Positions 32,501 through 39,842 of a stretch of DNA of 43,640 bases are shown piece by piece. Positions within the stretch are counted from its first letter, which is position 1; every line of letters begins with the position of its first letter. Position numbers and translations under genes: made by a program. This DNA is from Sulfurovum sp. (GTDB lineage Bacteria; Campylobacterota; Campylobacteria; Campylobacterales; Sulfurovaceae). The stretch is taken from contig JALWTA010000035.1 in NCBI GenBank assembly GCA_027082955.1, forward strand, positions 1 to 43,640, in the 5' to 3' direction. The notes under the pieces were generated by a model. The model was not told the DNA's origin, ran no database searches, and was given only the letters and a program-made list of their open reading frames with translations.

Positions 32501-32931
32501 TTGGATATCCAAAAAAATTGCGCCAGGCTCAACTGTTCCGCGTATCCCTCATTTTCAAAACGCGCAAGTAGAACGGTAAAGGTGGTGTTGGGATCCCGCA
32601 ATGCCGCCGCTTTGGCGCTGCCGAAGGTCTCATCGCGCACACTTTTATACTCACCGACGATATAGGAGTAGAGGCTCCGCTCGCGACTCTCGGCACCCGC
32701 CGCCTTGTTATAGACAATACGGTTGTGCGGCACCAGCAGCGTCGTCAAGGCATCTACCACAGTCGATTTGCCCGATCCGATCTCACCGGTGAGCAGGGCA
32801 TTTTCTCGCTCAAGATCGAGCGAAAAGATATCGCCGTCGTAAGTACCCCAGTTGTACCACTCAAAGTGTGCCAGTCGAAACCCGGTATGAGCGTTATCTT
32901 CTGCAAAGTCAAACCGCTGCTCTACTGCCAT
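29593..32931 (-). CDS. jetC: Wadjet SMC-like ATPase JetC
   Basis: 1112 residues. Walker A GEIGSGKST (49-57) near the N-terminus, long charged coiled-coil arms (about 230-480 and 640-930) around a hinge-like middle, an ABC signature SGGQKEKLAY and Walker B FRFVMIDEAFGRGS near residue 1050. It is an MksB/MukB-like loop-extruding motor. Start ATG 32931 overlaps jetB by 10 nt. Confidence 0.93.
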   Translation of the reverse strand: MAVEQRFDFAEDNAHTGFRLAHFEWYNWGTYDGDIFSLDLERENALLTGEIGSGKSTVVDALTTLLVPHNRIVYNKAAGAESRERSLYSYIVGEYKSVRDETFGSAKAAALRDPNTTFTVLLARFENEGYAEQLSLAQFFWISKGQVQKFYAASQGELAIKKDFLDFTDIRDLKRRLKKLPHTEVFDAFKEYSAHFRRIMGIRNEQALHLFYQTVSLKSIGNLTEFIRNHMLEPESIDEKVDEVCRNFAELTRAHNLIIEAQRQIEMLTPIEKESRRYEALESQRLYYRRMRDTIDPFFAKRRIGLIDEKLAKLQIETQKRRSKKEKFSEELERSERTMLDLKMELQKNGADRLEQLQREIDREAQQMTQRQTAKQRYDELCEAIGIDKASNEHRFLKNRETAQQRLTQIETKATQLQNEKVTNGVMLARYKEQGERLENEITYLEARRSNIPPKTARIRDEMAVALGLETEELPFAGELIRSINAKWQGATERVLHNFALSLLVDTAHYKAVAEYVEQTHLGGKLVYLKVDRDREGEPVEIADDSLLHKIEIKADSPFATSLESLVAARFNIPCVDSIEAFRRLKRAVTVHGQFKTSYERHEKDDRHAIDDRSRWVLGWDNAEKLAALREEKENVSEKIAHLAKETEVITHALQALTKERDNLRDLLSIERFAVIDWYTPSHRIEALQAEWEALQKSSSIIEELTAQLEQATQKHRTLKKELDELTSMLGKLEQQMEDIQLQRNNAQLLVENADALEKLEGAIADFAGDALTAGLTLVTIDARRKELRERLTQEIDKIEKRIGRSREKIIGDMGRFNAAFPVIAKEFDAAVESAPEYRKKLAELKRDDLPRWRKRFKSLLREKMVQHFVTLQYTLEQQSNEIVEKIEKINASLRDIEYSEGTYIRLVAETVKSAEIREFKAQLKAAISGAILEDNSYDEQKFLQIKAIIERFNGREGHSDEDRKWRKRVTDVRNWFDFSAEERFVSNDELKEYYTDSGGKSGGQKEKLAYTVLASSLAFQFGLEHNRVQSRSFRFVMIDEAFGRGSDESTRYALRLFESLDLQLLVITPKQKINVIEPYVKTVHFVHNDGGRSSTLVSMKIEEYRRRKEER

Positions 32932-33494
32932 AGTCCCGCCTCTCGATACTCTTGTAGTTTTCGATCAAAATCGGCAAGCCACTGCGCATCGACAAAGGCT
33001 TTGATCGATCGGCGAATCTCATAGTGATCCGCCTCGCCCCGCAATTTTTTCAAAAAGCCCAACTCTTCTACTTTTTTGATCGTGCTCTCAAGCTCACGAC
33101 GCAGTTTCACCTCATCGAAGGTCTCCGGCATAAAGAGCAACAGTTGCTCCAAGAGATCCTCTTTGGTAACCACCGCGCGAAAGTCGTCACTTTGCATGTC
33201 AAAGTCGGCGATGCGCTTACGCAGCAGTACACAAAGCAGCGACACTTTGTAGCCAAGCTCACGTGCCGGGATCAGCTTCGGCAGGGGCGTCTCCCCCTCT
33301 TCAGGCTCCCGTTGCCGCAGATAGGCGTACCCCTCCGCCTCGTCGATCACAGGCTCCAGCCCGATCACATCGAAATAGTCACTGATCGTCCCGTGCGCCG
33401 CGCCCACTAGCGCCTCCCACGCCGCCTCGTTGTCACGGCGGTCGAAGAGCCCCTTCATCAACAATACGATCGCTTCCCGTGCTTCTCGTTGCAT
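32922..33494 (-). CDS. jetB: Wadjet KITE-like subunit JetB
   Basis: 190 residues, DUF4194/MksE-like winged-helix subunit that bridges JetA and the JetC heads. Recognisable stretches are EAIVLLMKGLFDRRDNEAAWEAL, ELGYKVSLLCVLLRKR and the C-terminal YEIRRSIKAFVDAQWL. AAGGATAG precedes the ATG. Unlike typical jet operons it is separated from jetA by 130 nt. Confidence 0.9.
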   Translation of the reverse strand: MQREAREAIVLLMKGLFDRRDNEAAWEALVGAAHGTISDYFDVIGLEPVIDEAEGYAYLRQREPEEGETPLPKLIPARELGYKVSLLCVLLRKRIADFDMQSDDFRAVVTKEDLLEQLLLFMPETFDEVKLRRELESTIKKVEELGFLKKLRGEADHYEIRRSIKAFVDAQWLADFDRKLQEYREAGLWQ

Positions 33495-33550
33495 TTTTAT
33501 CTATCCTTTTTGTGTATAGAGAATGATGTTGTGTGTATTATATTTTGGAG

Positions 33551-33625
33551 GCGGGGTTTCAACCCCGCATAACGGAACCAAAGTCCCTGCTCCTGATAGG
33601 GATAGTAGCTGCATAGTCACTATCC
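33551..33625 (-). repeat. Two hairpins separating jetA from jetB
   Basis: GCGGGGTTTCAACCCCGC (33551-33568) is an almost loop-less 8-bp palindrome of REP type. A second stem, GGATAGT (33600-33606) with ACTATCC (33619-33625), touches the jetA stop codon. Together they fill most of the jetA-jetB gap (33495-33624). Confidence 0.7.
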
Positions 33626-35052
33626 TACTCTCTCGTAAATACCGTTTTGGGTATCCGCACCTTTTTGAAGTTGCCGTCAAAATCCTTCACTTCCACCACC
33701 TCATAGACCTCTTTTTCTATCCGTGCCGTGCTGCGCGATTTGGCGACGGTGTAGTATCCGATCAACTCTGCGATCCCCTTGTCCGCCCCGTAGTGCGCCA
33801 CCACCTCCCCCAGGGTACACTGCACCCGCTCTTGCAGCAGGGTGTCGATGCGTCGCTTCAACAACGCCTCATCAACATAACACTGGTGCAAAAAGCTTTC
33901 CAGATCGATCGTCGCCGCTTTGGGTTCGATGCGCGCCTCGAAGTGGGTATCGCTGCGCAGTCGGTAGAGGCGTTTGTCGGCAATTGAGGAGATCGTCACT
34001 TTTGCGCCCGGCAGTGCGGTGAAGGTGCGTGACTTTGGCATCGATTCTTTACACTCCAACGCCTGCTTTTCGATCGTTCTGCATAACTCTAAAATGCGCC
34101 GATTCTCTACCCAGACCCGATCGTCGATAAAGCGGCGCAACTGTTCGATGAGTCTGCCGGTAACGGTGACGATCTTCTCACCGCTTCCAAGCAGTTCATA
34201 CTTGAGATTTTTGAGTCGCCGCTGCGGATCGAAACGGCGCACACTCTCTAATGCATAGAGTTTTTCGATCATCTCGCTCAGCTTCGTGCTGCGCTCCATA
34301 TCGGTCAGCAGCTGCCAGAAGGCGAAAAAACTCTTGCCCTGATCGCTCTCGCGTATCTCATCCTCGATAACGAAAATCGACCCCAGCACCTCCGCCTTGG
34401 CATCCTCCCGCATTGCGATTGTCTCCATCGCGCGGGTGTTGAGTTCGCGGAAGTTGTACTCTATCTCGGCGAAGTCATATTTGAGCGCACGCGCGATCTC
34501 TTCGATCTGCATATACTGCTCTTTGACGCGGCTCTCATCGAAACGCAGCGCTGTTTTGGAGCGGATCGCTTCGATCTGCGCGTCAATCTCGCGCTTCTTC
34601 GCTTCTAACTTTTCGATGCGCGCCTCATCATCCAGCTCCGTCTCGAACGCCAACTCTTCGATTAGCTCAAATATGAGATTGAAGCGCGACCGGCTTCCAA
34701 TAAACTCTCGCTTTTGCAAACTCTCGATCCACTCCAATGCCTTTTGGGTGTGGGGTGTTAGATCGTAGATCGGCTCCTCCGCATCGCCGTAATATTTGCG
34801 CAAATAGCCGCTGTTGGCAAAGTCGTTCAGATACTCCTGCGCCGCTTTAGGAAAGGCGCCATCCTCCTGCTCGTTGAGGATAAAAAGATAATCCTCAAGA
34901 TACCGCACCAGTTCCGACTGCAAGATCGAACTCCTACGCGCCTCGACAAAAACGGCATGAAAAAAAGAAAGAGACATCGCGAAGTTGTCGCTGCAGAGCA
35001 GGCGCAGTGTCTGATGGCTCTTTTTGAGGGCTTTGAGGTAGTCGTAGGTCAC
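33625..35052 (-). CDS. jetA: Wadjet kleisin-like subunit JetA
   Basis: 475 residues, DUF3375/MksF-like kleisin. The N-terminus TYDYLKALKKSHQTLRLLCSDN and the following helical bundle (SFFHAVFVEARRSSILQSEL) are typical. A predicted coiled coil lies around 145-200. It links the JetC heads in the Wadjet loop-extrusion complex. The start is GTG 35052, overlapping the TGA that closes the hepT remnant (GTGA). This and the next three genes look more GC-rich than their neighbours, as expected for an acquired module (visual impression only). Confidence 0.9.
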   Translation of the reverse strand: MTYDYLKALKKSHQTLRLLCSDNFAMSLSFFHAVFVEARRSSILQSELVRYLEDYLFILNEQEDGAFPKAAQEYLNDFANSGYLRKYYGDAEEPIYDLTPHTQKALEWIESLQKREFIGSRSRFNLIFELIEELAFETELDDEARIEKLEAKKREIDAQIEAIRSKTALRFDESRVKEQYMQIEEIARALKYDFAEIEYNFRELNTRAMETIAMREDAKAEVLGSIFVIEDEIRESDQGKSFFAFWQLLTDMERSTKLSEMIEKLYALESVRRFDPQRRLKNLKYELLGSGEKIVTVTGRLIEQLRRFIDDRVWVENRRILELCRTIEKQALECKESMPKSRTFTALPGAKVTISSIADKRLYRLRSDTHFEARIEPKAATIDLESFLHQCYVDEALLKRRIDTLLQERVQCTLGEVVAHYGADKGIAELIGYYTVAKSRSTARIEKEVYEVVEVKDFDGNFKKVRIPKTVFTRE

Positions 35053-35144
35053 TGCACCGATCCGTACTCATTAACAATATTATCAACAAATGTGATCTTT
35101 TTTCGAATATTTTCAATACGACTCAGTGCTTTTTGGCTATACAT
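35049..35144 (-). pseudogene. Truncated HEPN (HepT-like) gene fragment
   Basis: ATG 35144 overlaps the mntA stop by 8 nt, the usual arrangement of MNT-HEPN pairs. The frame codes for 31 residues beginning MYSQKALSRIENIRKK and ending NEYGSVQ, the N-terminal helix of HepT/DUF86-type HEPN proteins, which normally run to about 110-140 residues with an RxxxxxY active site. The rest is absent: the TGA overlaps the jetA start. Read as a remnant cut by arrival of the Wadjet module. Confidence 0.75.
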
Positions 35145-35451
35145 AGATCAACTCATTTTCTATCTGTTTTTTAAAAGGGGAATGACTATCGAGGTCAAAA
35201 ATATCAATCTTTCTATGAAAGGTTCTTCGCAGTGTTTCTCGCAAAGAAGAGATCAGCTCAAAGTAGCGATATGCATCCATCTCTTTTTGCACTGCTTTAT
35301 GCTTTGCAACGGCAATATCAATATCACTATAGAGAGTCGTTTGACCTGTTGCATAACTGCCAAATAGAGCGATCTTCTCTATACCCTCTGCTTCCAGTTG
35401 GGGTTTGAGCTCCCGCAGTCTCTCCAATATTGCTTCTTTCGTCGGTTTCAT
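35137..35451 (-). CDS. MNT-type nucleotidyltransferase (MntA-like antitoxin)
   Basis: 104 residues. The minimal nucleotidyltransferase motif GSYATGQTTLYSDIDIAV (Gly31, Ser32, Asp43, Asp45) and a third acidic strand KIDIFDL are present. In HepT-MntA systems this protein adds AMP to the HEPN RNase and so neutralises it. Here the partner gene is only a fragment, so the antitoxin is orphaned unless a second HEPN gene exists elsewhere. Confidence 0.85.
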   Translation of the reverse strand: MKPTKEAILERLRELKPQLEAEGIEKIALFGSYATGQTTLYSDIDIAVAKHKAVQKEMDAYRYFELISSLRETLRRTFHRKIDIFDLDSHSPFKKQIENELIYV

Positions 35452-35458
35452 AAGAAGT

Positions 35459-35464
35459 ATTATA
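35459..35464 (-). promoter_or_regulatory. Extended -10 directly upstream of the MntA-like gene
   Basis: TGCTATAAT on the minus strand ends 7 nt before the ATG at 35451. The predicted start point falls on or next to the start codon, so the mRNA may be leaderless. Confidence 0.5.
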
Positions 35465-35472
35465 GCACATCT

Positions 35473-37584
35473 CTAACTACACGCCACCTCATCGCCCACA
35501 GGAATCACATCGACCTTCACGGACTTGAAACGTGCAGTCATAATGAGCTCATCACACTCATCTCCGAAGAGCGCATTGATCCGGCTTTTGGCATGATGGA
35601 AAGTACAAAAAAGTGTACGAGGCTTGATACGATCCGTATAGCGGACACTTAGTGCTTCACTCTCACCGTATTGGCTTTTGAGGATCACCTTGTCACCAAA
35701 TTTTCCCTCATCCTCAATCGGTGCGAGCAGCACATCTTCATCATACTTCGTATCGAGTTTCATGCTGCGTTTGGTCTGTGCGGCATTGTTGTAGTGTGCA
35801 AGGGTACGTCCTGTCGTAAGGTAGTAGCCTTCAAGCGAATCTCGGAAGAAACTTTTTTCCAAAATCTCTTTGACCATCCCGCGTAGCTCATACTGCTTGT
35901 AGACATACTGCCCGAGTCCATCTTCGGTACGGAAGTCAAGCAGATGCAGCACAGGTGTATCATCATCATGGATCGGCCACTGCATCCCGCGTTTTCTATG
36001 ACGTGCAAGGCGATAGTACTCCGCACCGCTGAAGCGCTTAGGTGCTTTTTGGCGTACTTCATTCCAGACATCTTCAGTGTTTTCAAAGTTGAAGTTCTCA
36101 CCATCCCCCATCTCTTTGGCGATCATCTGCAGTACTTCCCAGTCATCAGGCAGGTCAGACTTCACCAGCGGCTGCGAGAGATGCAGACGGCGCATCGCAT
36201 TGACATAGACACCCGTCTTTTCATATGCCGAACGTACCCCGATGACCATATCAGCCTTCTTTGCCGTCTCCACCATAAAAAGATCCAACACCATCAAAAA
36301 CTCCAGTTTCTCCAACGCCTTGTCACTCTTGTTGATATTGGGGTGGATATGGCTGATATCCTCTCCCATGTTAAGCAATGCCTTGATCTTGCCCTCTAAC
36401 ATCGCATCGATCAGCTGCGGTGTCATCAAGCCCACCTCTTTTGGCGGAGCATAGTCCGGTGCAAAATAAGGCATACATCCCATATCACATGCCCCCTGGA
36501 CATTGTTCTGCCCGCGAAGCGGCATCAGCCCTGCTCCGGTCTTACCGACGTTTCCAGTAAGCAATGCCAGATGGGTGATCGCCATCACCGCATAAGAACC
36601 ATCCAGATGCTCAGTGATCCCAAGCCCCCAGAAGATCATCGATCGCTTGACTGCATACTCTCTGGCGATGTTAGGGATGAGCTTCGCAAGGTACTCATAC
36701 CCCTCTATCTGCTCAAAAAACTTCGGATTGGCATACGGATCGTTTAGTATCTGCTCTTTGTAGGCTTCAAAGCCTTTGGTACGATTCTCGATGAACTCTT
36801 TGTTGTAGAGCTCTTCATCAATAATAACATACGCCATCATATTGAGGATGAGCAGGTTTGCCTCATGCGGGATGACACAGTTGTATTTGGCAAGCTTCGC
36901 CATCTTTGTCTCACGCACATCGATGACTGCAAGATTGTTAAGCTTCTTTGCCTGCGCTACCATACGGTTGGCGATGATGGGGTGTGCCTCCATGGTATTA
37001 GAGCCGATGACAACCATAAATTCGGTTTCATAAATATCATTGTAGGGGTTGGTTGCCGCGCCCTCCCCTATGGTTGCACGCATCCCCTTGAGGCTTGGTG
37101 CATGACAGACACGCCCACAGTTATCTACATGCGGAGAGCCCATCGTCTCACGGGTAAATTTCTGAAATGCATAGGCACTTTCGCAGTTGGTACGTGCCCC
37201 GCCAACGGCACAGAAGCTCCAACCACCATACTGCTGCTTGATCTGGCTTAGTTTCATAGCTGCTATCTTCACTGCCGTTTGCAGATCACACGTCATATAG
37301 TCATTGTCAAACGGGGCAAGTAAATCACCATATTTTTCGGTAATTTTCGGGTTTTTGTTAAGAAAACTTTTTTTGATACGAGGCTCTCTGATGCGGTCTT
37401 TGGCATCGACAAAATCATAGCCGTACTTCCCCTTGATGCAGAGCTTGCCCTCGGAGACCACACCATCCTTTTGTGCATAGATCTTGACAATCTCATTGTT
37501 CTCTACCACGCCGGTAATGTCACACCCCACCCCACAATAGGTACAGACACTCTCTATCTCTTCGCTCTCATATTTCTTTGTCAT
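35473..37584 (-). CDS. Formate dehydrogenase-type molybdopterin oxidoreductase, Cys form
   Basis: 703 residues, the size of cytoplasmic FdhF/NarB-like catalytic subunits. N-terminal [4Fe-4S] motif C14-x2-C17-x3-C21 and C49. PHVDNCGRVC160HAPS carries the Mo/W ligand as Cys where E. coli FdhF has selenocysteine. VIGSNTMEAHP, LTGNVGKTGAG, LRGQNNVQGACDMG and TTGRTLAHYNN are classic formate dehydrogenase segments. It should oxidise formate (or reduce CO2). ATG 37584 has AAGG upstream. No beta or gamma subunit, no Tat signal; it stands alone. Confidence 0.87.
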   Translation of the reverse strand: MTKKYESEEIESVCTYCGVGCDITGVVENNEIVKIYAQKDGVVSEGKLCIKGKYGYDFVDAKDRIREPRIKKSFLNKNPKITEKYGDLLAPFDNDYMTCDLQTAVKIAAMKLSQIKQQYGGWSFCAVGGARTNCESAYAFQKFTRETMGSPHVDNCGRVCHAPSLKGMRATIGEGAATNPYNDIYETEFMVVIGSNTMEAHPIIANRMVAQAKKLNNLAVIDVRETKMAKLAKYNCVIPHEANLLILNMMAYVIIDEELYNKEFIENRTKGFEAYKEQILNDPYANPKFFEQIEGYEYLAKLIPNIAREYAVKRSMIFWGLGITEHLDGSYAVMAITHLALLTGNVGKTGAGLMPLRGQNNVQGACDMGCMPYFAPDYAPPKEVGLMTPQLIDAMLEGKIKALLNMGEDISHIHPNINKSDKALEKLEFLMVLDLFMVETAKKADMVIGVRSAYEKTGVYVNAMRRLHLSQPLVKSDLPDDWEVLQMIAKEMGDGENFNFENTEDVWNEVRQKAPKRFSGAEYYRLARHRKRGMQWPIHDDDTPVLHLLDFRTEDGLGQYVYKQYELRGMVKEILEKSFFRDSLEGYYLTTGRTLAHYNNAAQTKRSMKLDTKYDEDVLLAPIEDEGKFGDKVILKSQYGESEALSVRYTDRIKPRTLFCTFHHAKSRINALFGDECDELIMTARFKSVKVDVIPVGDEVACS

Positions 37585-37629
37585 ATCAATGCCTTCATAA
37601 ACATAATGCAGCCTCTTTGGAGACAACTT

Positions 37630-37644
37630 GGATAAAATTTATCC
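37630..37644. promoter_or_regulatory. Palindromic operator-like site upstream of the formate dehydrogenase gene
   Basis: GGATAAAATTTATCC is a perfect palindrome with 7-nt arms and one central base, in the divergent region between the formate dehydrogenase gene (37584, minus) and the small Cys-rich gene (37721, plus). The regulator is unknown. Confidence 0.4.
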
Positions 37645-37720
37645 TATTTAGCCTTAAATTTAACATTTTTTAAGCACTGCTGGCTATTATCGGTACAAAT
37701 TATAACAAAAAGGATGTAAT

Positions 37721-37972
37721 ATGTTTACGATTCAAATGACAAAAGAGTGCGGCTGTTTCAAAAAGAGCAGTTACGAAAACAATATGCGCTTTGACAACAA
37801 AGATGATGCACTGCTTCAGGCAAAACTGATGGAGAGCCACATGAACCAAAAATTCTGCCAAAAACATCTCTTTTGGGTCGAAGAAGAGGGTAACACTTTC
37901 AAAATCAACGTCAAAGAGAGACCAAAAGAAGAAAACAGCGGCGGATGCTGTGGCGGCGGGCACTGCTCCTAA
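37721..37972 (+). CDS. Small Cys-rich protein, metal-binding candidate
   Basis: 83 residues. ECGCFKKS near the N-terminus, one Cys in KFCQKHLF, and a C-terminal GGCCGGGHCS tail give six cysteines in a small soluble protein. The CC-GGGH-C tail resembles metal-chaperone or Fe-S-carrier tails. AAAAGGATGTAAT precedes the ATG. Divergent from the formate dehydrogenase gene. Function unknown; metal binding is inferred from residues only. Confidence 0.75.
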   Translation: MFTIQMTKECGCFKKSSYENNMRFDNKDDALLQAKLMESHMNQKFCQKHLFWVEEEGNTFKINVKERPKEENSGGCCGGGHCS

Positions 37973-38026
37973 CTAAGGGCTAAGGGCTAAGGGCTAAGGG
38001 CTAAGGGCTAAGGGCTAAGGGCTAAG
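37973..38026. repeat. Heptamer tandem array (CTAAGGG)7
   Basis: Seven perfect CTAAGGG units (37973-38021) plus a partial, beginning at the first base after the TAA of the small Cys-rich gene. Confidence 0.93.
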
Positions 38027-38045
38027 CATAATATTTACTTATGCT
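38025..38045. other. Hairpin in the spacer between two heptamer arrays
   Basis: AGCATAA (38025-38031) pairs with TTATGCT (38039-38045), loop 7 nt. It lies between the CTAAGGG and TTAAACC arrays, as the hairpin at 22515-22533 lies between two other arrays. Confidence 0.6.
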
Positions 38046-38048
38046 GTA

Positions 38049-38069
38049 TTAAACCTTAAACCTTAATCC
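38049..38069. repeat. Heptamer tandem array (TTAAWCC)3
   Basis: TTAAACC, TTAAACC, TTAATCC in register, ending on the first base of the yajQ stop codon complement (38069-38071). Confidence 0.75.
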
Positions 38070-38569
38070 TATTTAAAATTCCCAAACGTCAACGGCGCTT
38101 TCAAATCTTCCATCTTTCTTACCAGTGCGATGACTGCCTGAAGGTCATCAATTTTCTTACCACTGACACGGATCTCATCGCCCTGTATCGCAGGCGTGAC
38201 CTTAAGCTTGGCATCTTTGATCGCCTTGACGATCTTCTTGGCTTCATCTTTTTCAATGCTGTCGATGATGCGGTAGATCACTTTGACATTACCGCCACTG
38301 ATCCCCTCTGTCTTGACTTCTTCGAGTGATTTGGGTGAAAGTCCGCGTTTGATCATTTTGGAGATGACGATGTCTTTGAGTGCATCGATCTTGCTGTTGC
38401 TCGAACTTGAGAGGTTTAGTACCTTGGTTTTCTCATTCAAGTCAATATCAGTCATGATCCCCTTAAAATCAAAACGTGTAGCAACCTCTTTTTTAGCCTG
38501 CTCAATGGCATTTTTCATCTCCATCATATCAAGCTTTGCCGAGATATCAAAATAGTGATCTTTTGCCAT
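38069..38569 (-). CDS. yajQ: YajQ-family (UPF0234) nucleotide-binding protein
   Basis: 166 residues, full family length. ATRFDFKG and KDAKLKVTPAIQGDEIRVSGKKIDDLQ are diagnostic. YajQ proteins bind nucleotides (c-di-GMP in some relatives) and have been linked to regulation; the role here is not known. The gene lies 10 nt after hom on the same strand. Its 3' end touches a heptamer array. Confidence 0.93.
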   Translation of the reverse strand: MAKDHYFDISAKLDMMEMKNAIEQAKKEVATRFDFKGIMTDIDLNEKTKVLNLSSSSNSKIDALKDIVISKMIKRGLSPKSLEEVKTEGISGGNVKVIYRIIDSIEKDEAKKIVKAIKDAKLKVTPAIQGDEIRVSGKKIDDLQAVIALVRKMEDLKAPLTFGNFK

Positions 38570-38579
38570 CGAAGCCTCC

Positions 38580-39842
38580 TTATTTCTCTATGCGCATCAT
38601 CGCCACATCACCATGCACAACATCAAGCGCTTTAAGTGCGGTAATGGCATCATGCATCTTGGACTCTTGTGTTTTATGTGTGGTAAAGAGTAGCTTCGCA
38701 ATGTGCGCGTCACTGGTCGGTTTTTGCAGCATCGACTCTATGGAAATGCCAAACTCCCCCAGTGTTGAGGTAATGGCAGCAAGCACGCCGCTTTTGTCAT
38801 CAACCTCGATACGAACATAGTACTGTGTTACGATCTGCTCTTTTGGCAGCAGCTTCAAACCGCTCTCAAGTCCTTTTTTGTACCCAAGCATCGGTCCTTG
38901 ATTGCCACGGACAATATCGACAATATCGGCAATCACAGCCGAAGCAGTCGCATCACCGCCCGCACCTGGACCATAGTACATTGTCTCACCCACACGGTCA
39001 CCGACCACTGTAACGGCATTCATCACGCCGTCTACTTTGGCGATCATACTCTCACTTGGGATCATTGTCGCATGCACCCGCAGCTCTACACCCTCACCCA
39101 CTTTTTTGGCAATGCCAAGCAGCTTGATCTCATAGCCAAACTCTTTGGCAAAAGCTACATCGGTTTGTGTGATATTCTCAATCCCCTCGATAAGAATATC
39201 CTCCGGTTTTGCATCAATCCCGTACGCGATAGAAGCAAGAATCAACAGTTTGTGTGCTGCATCAAATCCACCCACATCAAAAGTAGGATCTGCTTCGGCA
39301 TACCCAAGTTCCTGTGCCTCTTTAAGGATCTCGTCATACCGTGCACCCTCGTTGATCATCTTGGTAAGCATATAGTTGCACGTACCGTTCATGATCCCTT
39401 GAATACTCTCAATATGATTAGCAGCCAATCCGGTACGCAGTGCGCCAATGACAGGAATACCCCCGGCAGTACTCGCTTCATACATCAAAGGGATATCCCC
39501 TGCAATCTCCTGCAACTCATAACGGTGATAGGCAAGCAGTGCTTTGTTCGCCGTTACCACTGCTTTGCCATTCTCTAAAGCACGTTTAACCAATGCATAG
39601 GGCTCTTCCACCCCTCCCATGAGTTCAACGACAATATCGATCTGCGGATCATCTACCACACTGTAAGGATCATCACTAAGCGCAATTTGCACATCACGCT
39701 TTTTGTTGATATTGCGCACAACACCGCTTTTGACAACGATCTTCTTTCCGGCACGCGCTTCGATGATGTCTGTATTGGCTTCGAGTATTTTTGCGACACT
39801 CTCACCTACCGTACCGACACCCAGTATCCCGATCTTAACCAT
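38580..39842 (-). CDS. hom: Homoserine dehydrogenase
   Basis: 420 residues. NAD(P)-binding VKIGILGVGTVGESVA, the catalytic-domain EASTAGGIPVIGALR and AQELGYAEADPTFDVGGFDAAHKL, and a C-terminal ACT domain (about 340-420), a likely site for threonine feedback. It reduces aspartate semialdehyde to homoserine. Start ATG 39842 overlaps the aminotransferase gene by 8 nt and has GAGGAA upstream; the frame to 39860 is inside that gene. Confidence 0.95.
   Translation of the reverse strand: MVKIGILGVGTVGESVAKILEANTDIIEARAGKKIVVKSGVVRNINKKRDVQIALSDDPYSVVDDPQIDIVVELMGGVEEPYALVKRALENGKAVVTANKALLAYHRYELQEIAGDIPLMYEASTAGGIPVIGALRTGLAANHIESIQGIMNGTCNYMLTKMINEGARYDEILKEAQELGYAEADPTFDVGGFDAAHKLLILASIAYGIDAKPEDILIEGIENITQTDVAFAKEFGYEIKLLGIAKKVGEGVELRVHATMIPSESMIAKVDGVMNAVTVVGDRVGETMYYGPGAGGDATASAVIADIVDIVRGNQGPMLGYKKGLESGLKLLPKEQIVTQYYVRIEVDDKSGVLAAITSTLGEFGISIESMLQKPTSDAHIAKLLFTTHKTQESKMHDAITALKALDVVHGDVAMMRIEK

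Noticed and set aside
37973-38026. CRISPR array or telomere-like structure
   Set aside because: Units are contiguous 7-mers without spacers, so not CRISPR; an internal intergenic position on a chromosome-like segment makes a telomere unlikely.
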